This document shows positions 1 through 8,474 of a stretch of 64,000 nt of DNA, one piece after another. The DNA is from JAOADN01 sp049323795 (GTDB lineage Bacteria > Pseudomonadota > Alphaproteobacteria > Rhodobacterales > Rhodobacteraceae). The stretch lies in the NCBI GenBank assembly GCA_049323795.1, contig JBMOOH010000001.1, positions 150,700 to 214,699 of the forward strand. The letters are read 5' to 3'. A program made the position numbers and the translations under genes. Positions within the stretch are counted from its first letter, which is position 1, and the number at the start of each line of letters is the position of its first letter. Under the pieces are notes generated by a model. That model saw nothing but the letters and a program-made list of their open reading frames with translations, was not told where the DNA came from and searched no databases.

Positions 1-560
1 TTCAGCTTCACCACCTCGTCGTCGATGGCGCGCCGGTCGCTCTCGATCTGCGTCTCGCCCGGGCCGCCGACAAAGCCGAAGCCGCCGCGCTGCCGCTCGA
101 GATGCGTCCAGGCCCGGACCAGGCGGGTGCGCTGGTAGCTCAGCGCCGCAAGCTCCACCTGCAGCACGCCTTCGCGTGTACGCGCCCGCGAGGCAAAGAT
201 CTCGAGGATCAGCCCCGTCCGGTCGAGCAGCTTCACCTTCCATTCGCGTTCGAGGTTGCGCTGCTGGACCGGCGAGACCGGCCCGTCGACCAGCACAAGC
301 TCGACCTCCTCGGCGGCGAACTTCTCCTTCAGCTCGGCCACCTTGCCCGAGCCGAACAGCATTCCCGCCCGGGCCTCCGGCAGCCGCACGACCTCTGCCC
401 CGACGATCCGCAGGTCGGGCAGCGCGGCGCCAAGCGCCACGGCCTCCTGCAGCGCAAGCGCGGGATCGCGGCGCCGCCGTCCCCTCAGATCGGGATGGAG
501 GACATAGGCCCGCGTGGGACCGCTGCGCCCCTCGCGGCCGTCCCTGTCAGCGAGGCTCAG
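1..560 (-). CDS. hflX: GTPase HflX, 5' part only (runs off left edge)
   Basis: HflX is a ribosome-associated GTPase that acts on stalled or heat-damaged ribosomes (family knowledge). About 186 codons are visible. They cover the N-terminal HflX domain (MLFGSGKVAEL) and the linker up to the signature GFGFVGGPGETQIESDRR; the G domain lies outside the window. The start is unclear. No ATG, GTG or TTG occurs between the upstream in-frame stop and the conserved domain. The best candidate is CTG at 560-558, which overlaps the hfq stop as CTGA and has GAGGG six bases upstream inside hfq. The gene lies directly behind hfq, as is usual, so co-transcription is likely. Identity is firm; the start is not. 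Confidence 0.9.
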   Translation of the reverse strand, partial: MSLADRDGREGRSGPTRAYVLHPDLRGRRRRDPALALQEAVALGAALPDLRIVGAEVVRLPEARAGMLFGSGKVAELKEKFAAEEVELVLVDGPVSPVQQRNLEREWKVKLLDRTGLILEIFASRARTREGVLQVELAALSYQRTRLVRAWTHLERQRGGFGFVGGPGETQIESDRRAIDDEVVKL

Positions 561-790
561 TCTTCGCCCTCGTAGAGCGAGATCGGCTGACCCGGCATGA
601 TGGTCGAGATCGCGTGTTTGTAGACAAGCTGCGATTGCCCGTCACGGCGCAACAGAACGCAGAAGTTGTCAAACCAGGTGATGACGCCCTGAAGCTTCAC
701 GCCGTTGATGAGGAAGATCGTGACCGGCACCTTCGTCTTGCGGACGTGGTTCAGGAACGCGTCCTGAAGGTTCTGCTTGTCGGCAGCCAT
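557..790 (-). CDS. hfq: RNA chaperone Hfq
   Basis: Hfq is a hexameric Sm-like RNA-binding protein that pairs small RNAs with mRNAs and affects their stability; in Rhodobacter relatives it also affects nif and photosynthesis gene expression (family knowledge). The 77-residue product has the usual alphaproteobacterial length. It carries the Sm1 region (QDAFLNHVRKTKVPVTIFL, residues 8-26) and the Sm2 YKHAIST motif near residue 58, with a short acidic tail instead of the long C-terminus of enterobacteria. It is followed by hflX in overlapping frames. A strong terminator separates it from ntrX upstream, so it should have its own promoter between about 791 and 900. Confidence 0.98.
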   Translation of the reverse strand: MAADKQNLQDAFLNHVRKTKVPVTIFLINGVKLQGVITWFDNFCVLLRRDGQSQLVYKHAISTIMPGQPISLYEGED

Positions 791-904
791 TTCTTGTTAT
801 GTCCCTTGTTGGTCAGGTCTTTGTCGAGCGGTTCCCCCGCACCTTCCCTCTCACGGGGGGACTTGTGGCGGAGTATGCTCATCTTCGCGCGACATTCCAC
901 CCCC

Positions 905-928
905 AAAAAAAACGGTCCGCTGCGGACC
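905..928 (-). terminator. Rho-independent terminator behind ntrX
   Basis: Read on the minus strand, GGTCC-GCAGC-GGACC (928-914) forms a short GC-rich hairpin followed by G and eight T residues. It sits about 30 bases after the ntrX stop and about 115 bases before the hfq start, so it should close the ntr operon and insulate hfq. The perfect pairing and the T8 tract make this one of the two clearest terminators in the window. Confidence 0.85.
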
Positions 929-957
929 CTTATGGACCGTGACGCCCCCGGTGCCGG

Positions 958-2376
958 TCAGAGCGCCTCCTCGGGTTCGTCCTCGTCCTCGAGATGCGCG
1001 ACACGGGCCCCGGATTTCGACGTGGTGACGACCCCGAGCGACTTGAGCTTGCGGTGCAGCGCCGAGCGTTCCATCCCGACGAAGGCCGCGGTGCGGCTGA
1101 TGTTCCCGCCGAAGCGGTTGATCTGGGTGAGCAGGTACTCGCGTTCGAACAGTTCGCGCGCCTCGCGCAGGGGCAGCGTCGCCAGCGCCCCGGCCAGCAC
1201 GACCCTGCCCTCGTCCGCCGGGCCCTCGCCCTGCGAGGGCAACTCGCGCGGCTCGATCGGACCCGTTCCGTCGCCGAGGATCAGCACCCGTTCCACCACG
1301 TTGCGAAGCTGGCGGATGTTCCCGGGCCAGGGCATGGTCTGCATGAGCGCGCTCGCCTCGTCGGACAGGGCCCGCAGCGGCAGGCCCTGGCTGCGGTTGA
1401 AGCTCTCGATGAAGTGACGCGCCAGTTCGGGGATGTCCTCTCGCCGCTCGTCGAGCGGCGGCACCGCGACCGGAACCACGTTGAGACGGTCGTAGAGTTC
1501 TTGCCGGAAGCGCCCGGCGGCGATCTCGGCCGACAGGTTGCGGGTGGTCGAGGAAATCACGCGCAAATCAACGCGCACCTTGTCGGTGCCGCCGAGACGG
1601 GTGAACTGCTGCTCGGTCAGGACCCTGAGGATCTTGGACTGGGTGCCGGGCGGCATGTCCGCCACCTCGTCGAAATAGACGATGCCCCCGTGGGCCTGTT
1701 CGAGCAGCCCCTTCTCGATGCCGCGTCCCGCGCTTTCGCGGCCGAACAGCACCTCCTCCATCCGCTCGGGCTCGATCGAGGCGGACGAGACGGTGACGAA
1801 GGGCGCCGCGGCGCGGTTCGAATGCACGTGGATGTAGCGCGCCGCCACTTCCTTGCCCGATCCCGGCTCGCCGGTCAGCATCACCCGCCCGTTCGATTTC
1901 GTCACCTTGTCGAGCTGCGCCTTCAGGGCGCGGAACGCCGGCGAGGCGCCGATCATGTCCGACGAGGTGACCTCGCGCCGCCGCAGGGTCGCATTCTCGC
2001 GCCGAAGGCGCGAGGTCTCCATCGCACGGCGGATGACGACGAGAAGCTGGTCGATGTTGAACGGCTTCTCGATGAAGTCGTAGGCGCCCTGCTTGATCGC
2101 TGCGACCGCGATCTCGATGTTGCCATGCCCCGAGATGATGATGATCGGCACGTCGGGATTGTCGCGCTTCACCGTCTTGAGGATGTCGATCCCGTCCATC
2201 CGGCTGTCCTTGAGCCAGATGTCGAGGATCATCAGCGCGGGCGGTGCCGCGTTGATCTCGGCCATGCAGTCGTCGGAGTTGCCGGCAAGGCGCGTGGGAA
2301 AGCCCTCGTCCTTCAGGATGTCCGAGATGAGTTCACGGATGTCGCGCTCGTCGTCCACGATCAGGATGTCGTTCAT
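958..2376 (-). CDS. ntrX: Nitrogen-response regulator NtrX
   Basis: NtrX is the response regulator partner of the membrane kinase NtrY and takes part in nitrogen, redox and envelope-related control in alphaproteobacteria. The 472-residue product has a receiver domain (acid pocket D8/D9, phosphoacceptor D52, K104), a AAA+ domain (Walker A TGEPGSGKE at 168-176, Walker B around D236/E237) and a C-terminal Fis-type helix-turn-helix near 427-445. The loop that normally carries GAFTGA reads FGRESAGRGIEKG (211-223), so the sigma-54 contact is missing. The chosen ATG gives the canonical MNDILIVDDE start; upstream sequence in this frame is antisense-like filler. It is seven bases from ntrY. Confidence 0.95.
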   Translation of the reverse strand: MNDILIVDDERDIRELISDILKDEGFPTRLAGNSDDCMAEINAAPPALMILDIWLKDSRMDGIDILKTVKRDNPDVPIIIISGHGNIEIAVAAIKQGAYDFIEKPFNIDQLLVVIRRAMETSRLRRENATLRRREVTSSDMIGASPAFRALKAQLDKVTKSNGRVMLTGEPGSGKEVAARYIHVHSNRAAAPFVTVSSASIEPERMEEVLFGRESAGRGIEKGLLEQAHGGIVYFDEVADMPPGTQSKILRVLTEQQFTRLGGTDKVRVDLRVISSTTRNLSAEIAAGRFRQELYDRLNVVPVAVPPLDERREDIPELARHFIESFNRSQGLPLRALSDEASALMQTMPWPGNIRQLRNVVERVLILGDGTGPIEPRELPSQGEGPADEGRVVLAGALATLPLREARELFEREYLLTQINRFGGNISRTAAFVGMERSALHRKLKSLGVVTTSKSGARVAHLEDEDEPEEAL

Positions 2377-2383
2377 TCTCGCC

Positions 2384-4690
2384 TCACTCGCCCGCCGCAG
2401 CCGCGGTCTCTCTGGTTGTCGCGCCCTCGCCGCCCGGCGCGCGCGGACGCGGCAGGCGGATCTCGGCCACGGCGCCGCGACGGGCCGCGCCGCCGAACGG
2501 CTCTGCATCGTTGAGCGTGAGCGTGCCGCCATGCTCCTCGATGATCTTCTTGACGATGGGAAGACCGAGCCCCGTTCCCTTGTCGCGGGTGGTCACATAG
2601 GGCTCGAAGAGCCGCGCGCGGTCCTCCGGCAGGCCGATCCCGTTGTCCGCGATGCGGATCAGCACCGTGTCCTCCTCTTCGGTCATGGTGACGCGCACCT
2701 CGGGGGCATAGTCCGGCGGTGCGCCCTTCTCGATCAGGGATTCCACGGCCTCGCCGGCATTCTTGATGAGGTTCGTGACCGCCTGCCCGATCATCGTGGC
2801 ATCGATCTCTGCCATCACCGGCCCGGGGGGGAGCGAGGTGACCAGCCGCGCGCCATGAAGCGCGCCGTCCTGAAGTGCCGCGGCGTCGCGGAGAAGCGCG
2901 GCGAGGTCGTGCTCGCGCCGGTCCGGTTCGGGCATCCGGGCGAACTTCGAGAATTCGTCCACGATCCGCCGCAGATCTCCGGTCTGCCGGACGATCACGT
3001 CCGTCATCTGCGCCAGCGCCGCGGCATCGTCGCCGACAAGCGCCGAGAACTTCCTCCGGATGCGCTCGGCGGAAAGCTGGATGGGCGTGAGCGGGTTCTT
3101 GATCTCGTGCGCGATCCGCCGGGCGACGTCGCCCCATGCGGCCATCCGCTGCGCCGAGACAAGCTCGGTCACGTCGTCGAAGGCGACCACGTAGCCCTCA
3201 AGCCGGCCGTTCGCATTCCTCCGGATCGCCATCCTGACGAGCAGGCTTTCGAGCCGGCCGGCGCGCGATATCCGAAGCTCGTCCTGCACCACTTCGGCGA
3301 TGCCGTCGCGCAACCGCGCGAAAAGCGACTCGAACTCGGGGGCGACATCGCTGATCCTGCGCTCCTGGGCGGCCTGTTCCCCGATCCCGAGAAGGCGCGC
3401 CGCCGAGCGGTTCAGGAAATCCACCCGCCCGCGGGAGTCGAGGCCGATGACGCCGGATGTCACCGAGGACAGCACCGAATCGAAGAGGCGGCGGCGCCTT
3501 TCGGTCTGCCGGTGGCTCTCGACCAGAGCCTCGCGCTGTCCCTTGAGCTGGATCGTCATCTGGTTGAAGCCGCGCTCGAGCATCGCGATCTCGTCATCGC
3601 CATCCTCCTCGGGGACGCGAACGTCCAGATCTCCGGCCCCCACGCGTTCCGCGGCCCCGGCCAGCCATCCGACCGGCCGGGCGAGCCGTTCGGCGAACCA
3701 GAGGCCGGCCCAGATCGCGGCGAGGACAAGGATCAGCGCGAAGCCGAGATAGACGAGCCCGAACTCGAACAGCACCCGCCCGCGCGTCGCCTCGAGCTGC
3801 TGGTAGAGCCGGACCGTGGCGCGCGTGTCGTCGAGGAGGCTCAGGATCTTGCCGTCCACCTTGCGGCTCACGTAGAGCAGGCGGTCGGGGAAGGCGGGCA
3901 GCGCCAGGAGCGCGCGGAACTCGTTGTTCGTCCAGTCCTCGATCAGGACGGTCTCGCCCGCTTCGGCCCGCGCGATCTCGGCAGGCGCAGGTTTTTCGAA
4001 GTTGAACAGGTAGCTGCGTTCGCCCCTCGCCCTGATCGTTCCCGAACTGTCGATCACGTAGGCCTCGCGCAGGCCGCGCTGGATCTGCGACTGGCCCTGG
4101 GTCAGGAGCGTCCGCAGCTCTCCGTCGTCGAGCCCGAGCGAACTGCGCCGCGCCTCGTTGAGGAAGCCGCCGAGCGCGGCGGCATCCGCGACGAGATCGC
4201 GCCGGTGCTCGTTCTGGTAGGCCTCGGCGGCGGCGAGCGAGGTGCCGACCACGGAACGCACCCGTTCCGAGAACCAGCCCTCGAGGCCGATGTTCACCGT
4301 CAGCCCTGCGAAGACCGCGACGAGGACGGTCGGCACAAGGGCGATCCCGGCGAAGACGAACGTGAGCCGGAGATGCAGCCGGCTTCCGGCCGAGCGTGCC
4401 CGGCGCGCCGCGATCATGCGGGCCAGACGCATCAGCACAAGCGTGGCGAGGATGAGGAAGTATACGAGATCGGCAAGCAGGACGAGCCTGAGCGAATCCG
4501 AATCCACGCCCTGTCCGAACGGGCCGAGCGCCAGGAAGGTGAGCAGCGCCAGCAGCGGACCGAGCACCACAAGGCCGACCATCGCGACCGTCTGGACACG
4601 CTTCTGCCGCCGCAGGCGGCTCAATCGTTCCCATGACGCGCGGCGTGCGACACCCTGCACTGAACAGCCTCTGTTTCCGGACCGCCCCAT
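2384..4690 (-). CDS. ntrY: Nitrogen-sensing histidine kinase NtrY
   Basis: NtrY is the membrane sensor kinase for NtrX. The 768-residue product has membrane segments near residues 37-57, 67-88, 108-132 and 307-333. A periplasmic domain of about 170 residues follows the third. Then come HAMP (about 330-383), PAS (about 400-510), a HisKA box with H528 in AWGDVARRIAHEIKNPLTP, and HATPase motifs (NLIKNAGEA, DNGIGLP, GTGLGL). Length and architecture match the family. The first ATG is taken as the start, though a later one (residue 37) cannot be excluded. It lies between ntrC (76-base gap) and ntrX and is probably part of the nifR3-ntrBC-ntrYX operon. Confidence 0.95.
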   Translation of the reverse strand: MGRSGNRGCSVQGVARRASWERLSRLRRQKRVQTVAMVGLVVLGPLLALLTFLALGPFGQGVDSDSLRLVLLADLVYFLILATLVLMRLARMIAARRARSAGSRLHLRLTFVFAGIALVPTVLVAVFAGLTVNIGLEGWFSERVRSVVGTSLAAAEAYQNEHRRDLVADAAALGGFLNEARRSSLGLDDGELRTLLTQGQSQIQRGLREAYVIDSSGTIRARGERSYLFNFEKPAPAEIARAEAGETVLIEDWTNNEFRALLALPAFPDRLLYVSRKVDGKILSLLDDTRATVRLYQQLEATRGRVLFEFGLVYLGFALILVLAAIWAGLWFAERLARPVGWLAGAAERVGAGDLDVRVPEEDGDDEIAMLERGFNQMTIQLKGQREALVESHRQTERRRRLFDSVLSSVTSGVIGLDSRGRVDFLNRSAARLLGIGEQAAQERRISDVAPEFESLFARLRDGIAEVVQDELRISRAGRLESLLVRMAIRRNANGRLEGYVVAFDDVTELVSAQRMAAWGDVARRIAHEIKNPLTPIQLSAERIRRKFSALVGDDAAALAQMTDVIVRQTGDLRRIVDEFSKFARMPEPDRREHDLAALLRDAAALQDGALHGARLVTSLPPGPVMAEIDATMIGQAVTNLIKNAGEAVESLIEKGAPPDYAPEVRVTMTEEEDTVLIRIADNGIGLPEDRARLFEPYVTTRDKGTGLGLPIVKKIIEEHGGTLTLNDAEPFGGAARRGAVAEIRLPRPRAPGGEGATTRETAAAAGE

Positions 4691-4766
4691 GGGCGGTCAC
4701 CGCCTGCCGGTTGATCCGTGCCCTCGTTTGCCGGCTGACGCCTTTGGGACACGCTCTGTTGCAGGT

Positions 4767-6134
4767 TTACATCAACTTCCGCCGCCGTGTCACGCGGATA
4801 TCCAGATCGGTGATCTTCTTGCGCAGGGTATTGCGATTGATCCCGAGGAGATCGGCGCATTTCGCCTGGTTGCCGGCGGTCGCATCGAGCGCGATCTCGA
4901 TCAGCGGCAGTTCCATCTCGTGCAGGATGCGGTCGTAGAGCCCCGGCGGGGGCAGGACGCCGCCGTGCAGGTCGAAGTAGCGGCGCAGGTGCCGTCCGAT
5001 CGACTCCGACAGCTTCTCTCCGTCGGCCATGCCGCGCATCGGCTCGATCGGAGGCTGGCTGCCGAGCGCCGCCTCGACCTCGGCCCTGGTGATCTCCTCG
5101 CCGAGCGCGGTCGCCGAAAGCCGCTTGAGCGTGTTCTCAAGCTGCCGGACGTTCCCGGGCCAACTGTAGGCGCGGACCACGTCCGCCGCGTCGCCGGACA
5201 GGCGGCGCCGGACGCCGCCCTCGCGGTCCCCCCGCGCAAGGAAGTGATCGGCCAGAAGCGCAATGTCCTCGACCCGTTCGCGCAGCGACGGCACGGCGAG
5301 CACCACGCCGCCGAGCCGGAAGTAGAGATCCTTGCGGAACCCGCCCGCCTCGATCGCGCGCGCAAGATCGACCTGGCTGGTTGCCATGACCCGCGGAGCG
5401 TTCTCGGGAAGTGCGTCGAGCATCCGCACGATGCGGCCTTGCGCATCCTCGTCGAAGTCGCCGATCTCGTCGAAGAGAACGGACCCGCCCCGCGCCCGGG
5501 CAAGCACGGCGGATGGCCCATCGGCGCCCTGGAGTTCCCCGGGCCGGGCCACCACGAAGGGCAGCGTGCGGCGGTCCGAGAAGTCATGGATGGCGCGCGC
5601 GATCAGCGACTTGCCCGTCCCGGACTCGCCGGTGATGAGGACCGGCAGGTCGGTGTTCATCACCCGCGCCACAAGCCGGTAGAGCGCCTGCATCGCCGGC
5701 GTCCGGCCGACGAGCGGCAGGTCGTCCCCCGCCTCGCGCGGCTTCGGCGGCACCGACGGGCGCAGGCGCCGCTTCTGTTCCAGAGCGCGCGCCGCTCGCT
5801 TCATCAGATCGGGCAGGTCGAAGGGTTTCGGCAGGTAGTCGAACGCCTCAGCCTCGGCCGCCTGGATTGCCGTCGTGATCGTGTTCTGGGCCGATATGAC
5901 GATCACCGGCATCCCCGGCCGCTCCTGCCCGATCCGCGGCAGCGACTCGAGCCCGTTCCCGTCCGGCATGATCACGTCGGTGATGACGAGGTCGCCCTTG
6001 CCTTCCTCGACCCAGCGCATCAGCGTGACCATCGAGGACGTGGCATGGACCTTGCACCCGGCCCGGGTCAGGGCCTGGGTCAGCACCGTGCGGATCGTGC
6101 GGTCGTCGTCGGCGACAAGAACGGTTCCGTCCAT
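4767..6134 (-). CDS. ntrC: Nitrogen regulator NtrC lacking the sigma-54 contact loop
   Basis: NtrC is the response regulator of nitrogen limitation, phosphorylated by NtrB. The 455-residue product has a receiver (D10/D11, phosphoacceptor D53, K103), a AAA+ domain (Walker A TGESGTGKS at 168-176, Walker B D222/E223) and a Fis-type helix-turn-helix near 421-440. Between Walker A and Walker B the usual ELFGHEKGAFTGA stretch is absent: LPFVVARPGELQGADGPSAV leads straight to LARARGGSVLFDEIGD. This deletion is known from Rhodobacter capsulatus NtrC, which activates sigma-70 RNA polymerase. The start lies one base after the ntrB stop, so the two are translationally close. Confidence 0.97.
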   Translation of the reverse strand: MDGTVLVADDDRTIRTVLTQALTRAGCKVHATSSMVTLMRWVEEGKGDLVITDVIMPDGNGLESLPRIGQERPGMPVIVISAQNTITTAIQAAEAEAFDYLPKPFDLPDLMKRAARALEQKRRLRPSVPPKPREAGDDLPLVGRTPAMQALYRLVARVMNTDLPVLITGESGTGKSLIARAIHDFSDRRTLPFVVARPGELQGADGPSAVLARARGGSVLFDEIGDFDEDAQGRIVRMLDALPENAPRVMATSQVDLARAIEAGGFRKDLYFRLGGVVLAVPSLRERVEDIALLADHFLARGDREGGVRRRLSGDAADVVRAYSWPGNVRQLENTLKRLSATALGEEITRAEVEAALGSQPPIEPMRGMADGEKLSESIGRHLRRYFDLHGGVLPPPGLYDRILHEMELPLIEIALDATAGNQAKCADLLGINRNTLRKKITDLDIRVTRRRKLM

Positions 6135-6135
6135 G

Positions 6136-7215
6136 TCAGGGGCTCTCCAGTGATTTCGGGGCGACGGGAAGGGACACGCGGAAGGCGGTGCGTCCGGGGA
6201 CCGAGTCGACGGCGATCCAGCCGCCATGGTCCGAGATGATCTTCGAGACGAGCGCGAGGCCCAGTCCGGTGCCGTTCCCGCGCCCCGAGACGAAGGGCTC
6301 GAAGATCTCGCCCGCGATCTCGGGCGGGATGCCGGGACCGTCGTCGATGACCTCGATCTGGAGCGGCAGCGGGCGCCCGGTGCCATCGGCCCGGCGGAGT
6401 CGCAGCGAGATGTCGTAGAAGGTCCGCAGCCGGATGATTCCACCCGCATTCCCGGCCGCCTGCGCGGCGTTCTTCAGAAGGTTCTGGACCACCTGCAGCA
6501 ACTGGTCGGCATCGCCCACGGTCGGGGGCAGCGACGGGTCGTAGTCCTCCACGAAGGTCATCCGCGCGGCAAATCCGACCATCGCGGACTTCCGCGCGCG
6601 GTCGAGCACGTCATGGATGTTGACCGCCTTCTGCTCGGGCGGCCTCAGGTTCCCGAACTGCTCGACCTGTTCGAGCAGCTTCACGATGCGCCGCGTCTCC
6701 TCGACGATCAGGTCCGTCATCTCGCGATCCTCGGGGCGCAGGTTCATCGACAGGAACTGCGCCGCCCCGGTGATCCCCGCGAGCGGGTTCTTGATCTCGT
6801 GCGCCAGCATCTCGGCCATCCCGATCGCCGACTTCGCGGCGGACCTGACGCTCTGCGCCCGGCCGAGCCGGTCCGCGATCTCGCGCGGGATGATGAGCAG
6901 GAGGACCGCGCCGGGATCCTCGCCGACCGGCGCGGCCTGGAGGTTGCAGGACACCGGCGCCCGCTCTCCGGTGCCGACGTCCACGTCGTTGACGAATAGC
7001 TCCGAGCGGTTCCGCCGGACGCGGGCAAAGACTTCGTCAAGCGGCGCGGCGACGGCCATGCGGTCGAGAAGCGGCTGGCCCTTCAGCCCCTTTCCCGACA
7101 GGTTGAGAAACAGCTCTCCCGCCGGGTTGACCTCGACGACGCGGTCGGCCGCGTCGATCAGAAGCGCCGGCACCGGCAGCGAAGCCCAGACGACGGCCGC
7201 GGGCGGCAGGGTCAT
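6136..7215 (-). CDS. ntrB: Nitrogen-sensing kinase/phosphatase NtrB
   Basis: NtrB is the soluble kinase/phosphatase that responds to PII protein and controls NtrC. The 359-residue product has an N-terminal PAS domain (about 1-110), a HisKA box with H139 (AEMLAHEIKNPLAGITGAA) and an HATPase domain with N box (NLLKNAAQAAG), G1 (DDGPGIP) and G2 (GNGTGLGLALV). No membrane segment is seen, as expected. Its ATG overlaps the dusB stop (ATGA), and ntrC starts right behind it. Confidence 0.97.
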   Translation of the reverse strand: MTLPPAAVVWASLPVPALLIDAADRVVEVNPAGELFLNLSGKGLKGQPLLDRMAVAAPLDEVFARVRRNRSELFVNDVDVGTGERAPVSCNLQAAPVGEDPGAVLLLIIPREIADRLGRAQSVRSAAKSAIGMAEMLAHEIKNPLAGITGAAQFLSMNLRPEDREMTDLIVEETRRIVKLLEQVEQFGNLRPPEQKAVNIHDVLDRARKSAMVGFAARMTFVEDYDPSLPPTVGDADQLLQVVQNLLKNAAQAAGNAGGIIRLRTFYDISLRLRRADGTGRPLPLQIEVIDDGPGIPPEIAGEIFEPFVSGRGNGTGLGLALVSKIISDHGGWIAVDSVPGRTAFRVSLPVAPKSLESP

Positions 7216-8216
7216 GCGGCGGCCCTCCTGCGGGCCGGATCGGCTGCGGCGAAGGCCGCGGCCACAAGCCGCCGGAGCGCCGGAACATCCGCCCCGGTCA
7301 TCAGCCCGGCACGGAGCGCAGGGTCGAGCCCCGCCTCGTCCGCATACCAGCCGAGGTGTTTCCGCGCGATCCGCAGACCGGGTTCGCAGCCGTAGAAGGA
7401 CAGCATCGCCTCGTGATGGGCAAGGACGAGATCGGCGAGCGCCGGTCCCTGCGGAACCTCGGGCATCGGCGTCCCGTGGAGGCGCGCGGCGATCTCTGCA
7501 ACGCGCCAGGGCGCCCCCTGCGCGGCGCGCCCCACCATCACGCCGGCCGCGCCCGAGGCCGAAAGTGCGGCGTCGGCGGACGCGGCATCGCGGATGTCGC
7601 CGTTCGCCACGACGGGGATCGACACCGCGGCGCGCACCGTCCCGATCGCCGCCCAGTCGGCCCGTCCCTTGTAGAACTGCGCGCGCGTGCGGCCGTGCAC
7701 GACGATCATGCGGATCCCCGCGGCCTCGGCCCGCCGCGCCAGGGCGGCGGCGTTCAGACAGGTCTCGTCCCAGCCCAGACGGCATTTCAGCGTGACCGGC
7801 AGATGCGTCGCGCCGACCACCGCGGCGATCAGCCCGAGCGCGTGGTCGGGATCGCGCATCAGCGCCGCCCCCGAGGCGCCGCCCGTCACCTGCTTGGCGG
7901 GGCAGCCCATGTTGATGTCGATGAGGTCCGCGCCGAGATCGGTCAGGATGCGCGCCGCCTCGGCCATCGGAGCCGCCTCGCGCCCGGCAAGCTGGACCGA
8001 GGTCCGCGTGCCGGCGCCGAGCCCCAGGTCGGTGCGCGCCCGCGCCCGGTGCGAAAGGCGCGCCGTCACGACCTCGGCCGAGGCGACCATCTCGGACACC
8101 ACGAGCCCGGCCCCGAAACCGGCGACGACCCGGCGGAACGGCAGGTCCGTTATTCCGGCCATGGGGGCCAGCAGCACCGGCGGGTCGATCGTTGTCTCTG
8201 CCGCCTTCAGGGCCAC
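7212..8216 (-). CDS. dusB: tRNA-dihydrouridine synthase DusB (NifR3)
   Basis: This FMN enzyme reduces uridine to dihydrouridine in the tRNA D-loop. In Rhodobacter the gene was first named nifR3 and heads the ntr operon. The 334-residue product shows the TIM-barrel start LLAPMAGITDLPFRR, the catalytic-loop motif NMGCPAKQVTGG, VHGRTRAQFYKG, VVANGDI and the FMN phosphate site GVMVGRAAQG. I place the start at GTG 8216, which gives MALKAAETTIDPP and has AAGAGGTGGAG just upstream. An open frame continues to 8375, but the added residues are low-complexity and unlike the family. The gene overlaps ntrB by four bases. Confidence 0.93.
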   Translation of the reverse strand: MALKAAETTIDPPVLLAPMAGITDLPFRRVVAGFGAGLVVSEMVASAEVVTARLSHRARARTDLGLGAGTRTSVQLAGREAAPMAEAARILTDLGADLIDINMGCPAKQVTGGASGAALMRDPDHALGLIAAVVGATHLPVTLKCRLGWDETCLNAAALARRAEAAGIRMIVVHGRTRAQFYKGRADWAAIGTVRAAVSIPVVANGDIRDAASADAALSASGAAGVMVGRAAQGAPWRVAEIAARLHGTPMPEVPQGPALADLVLAHHEAMLSFYGCEPGLRIARKHLGWYADEAGLDPALRAGLMTGADVPALRRLVAAAFAAADPARRRAAA

Positions 8217-8474
8217 AACCTGCTCCACCTCTTGATCCCGGCCTTCATCCTGGGCGTCAGCTATCGCGGCAGGGCGGGAATCGCAAAGCCGCCGCCCCGG
8301 GACCGGCCTCGATTCGCAGCCTATTTCATCATTTGTCCGTTTTATAGGCATTCCCTCCGGCCGCGATGCTGACACGATGGGCAGTCCGGATGGTTTCGCC
8401 GCCGACGCGGCGGTTGTCAGCCGCGGCCGGAGCGCCTAGAGGTTCGGCAGGACGAAGGCGGAGAGCGGACTGCG
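8217..8474. promoter_or_regulatory. Divergent intergenic region between dusB-ntr and ispDF
   Basis: This 258-base gap lies between two divergent operons and must hold both promoters. The middle (about 8310-8355) is distinctly AT-richer than its surroundings, with TATTTCATCATTTGTCC and TTTTATAGG, the expected position for core promoter elements. I could not assign a reliable -35/-10 pair or a CGCC-type NtrC site. No gene or RNA is recognisable in it. Confidence 0.4.

Noticed and set aside
2093..4636. 847-codon open frame on the plus strand opposite ntrY
   Set aside because: Mirror of ntrY in a GC-rich genome; translation is Arg/Pro/Gly-rich with no conserved motif, while the minus strand encodes a complete kinase.
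8366..8474. Upstream extension of the pgpA/ispDF-region frames
   Set aside because: The long plus-strand frame from 8366 is out of frame with IspDF and only becomes real coding sequence at the pgpA GTG.
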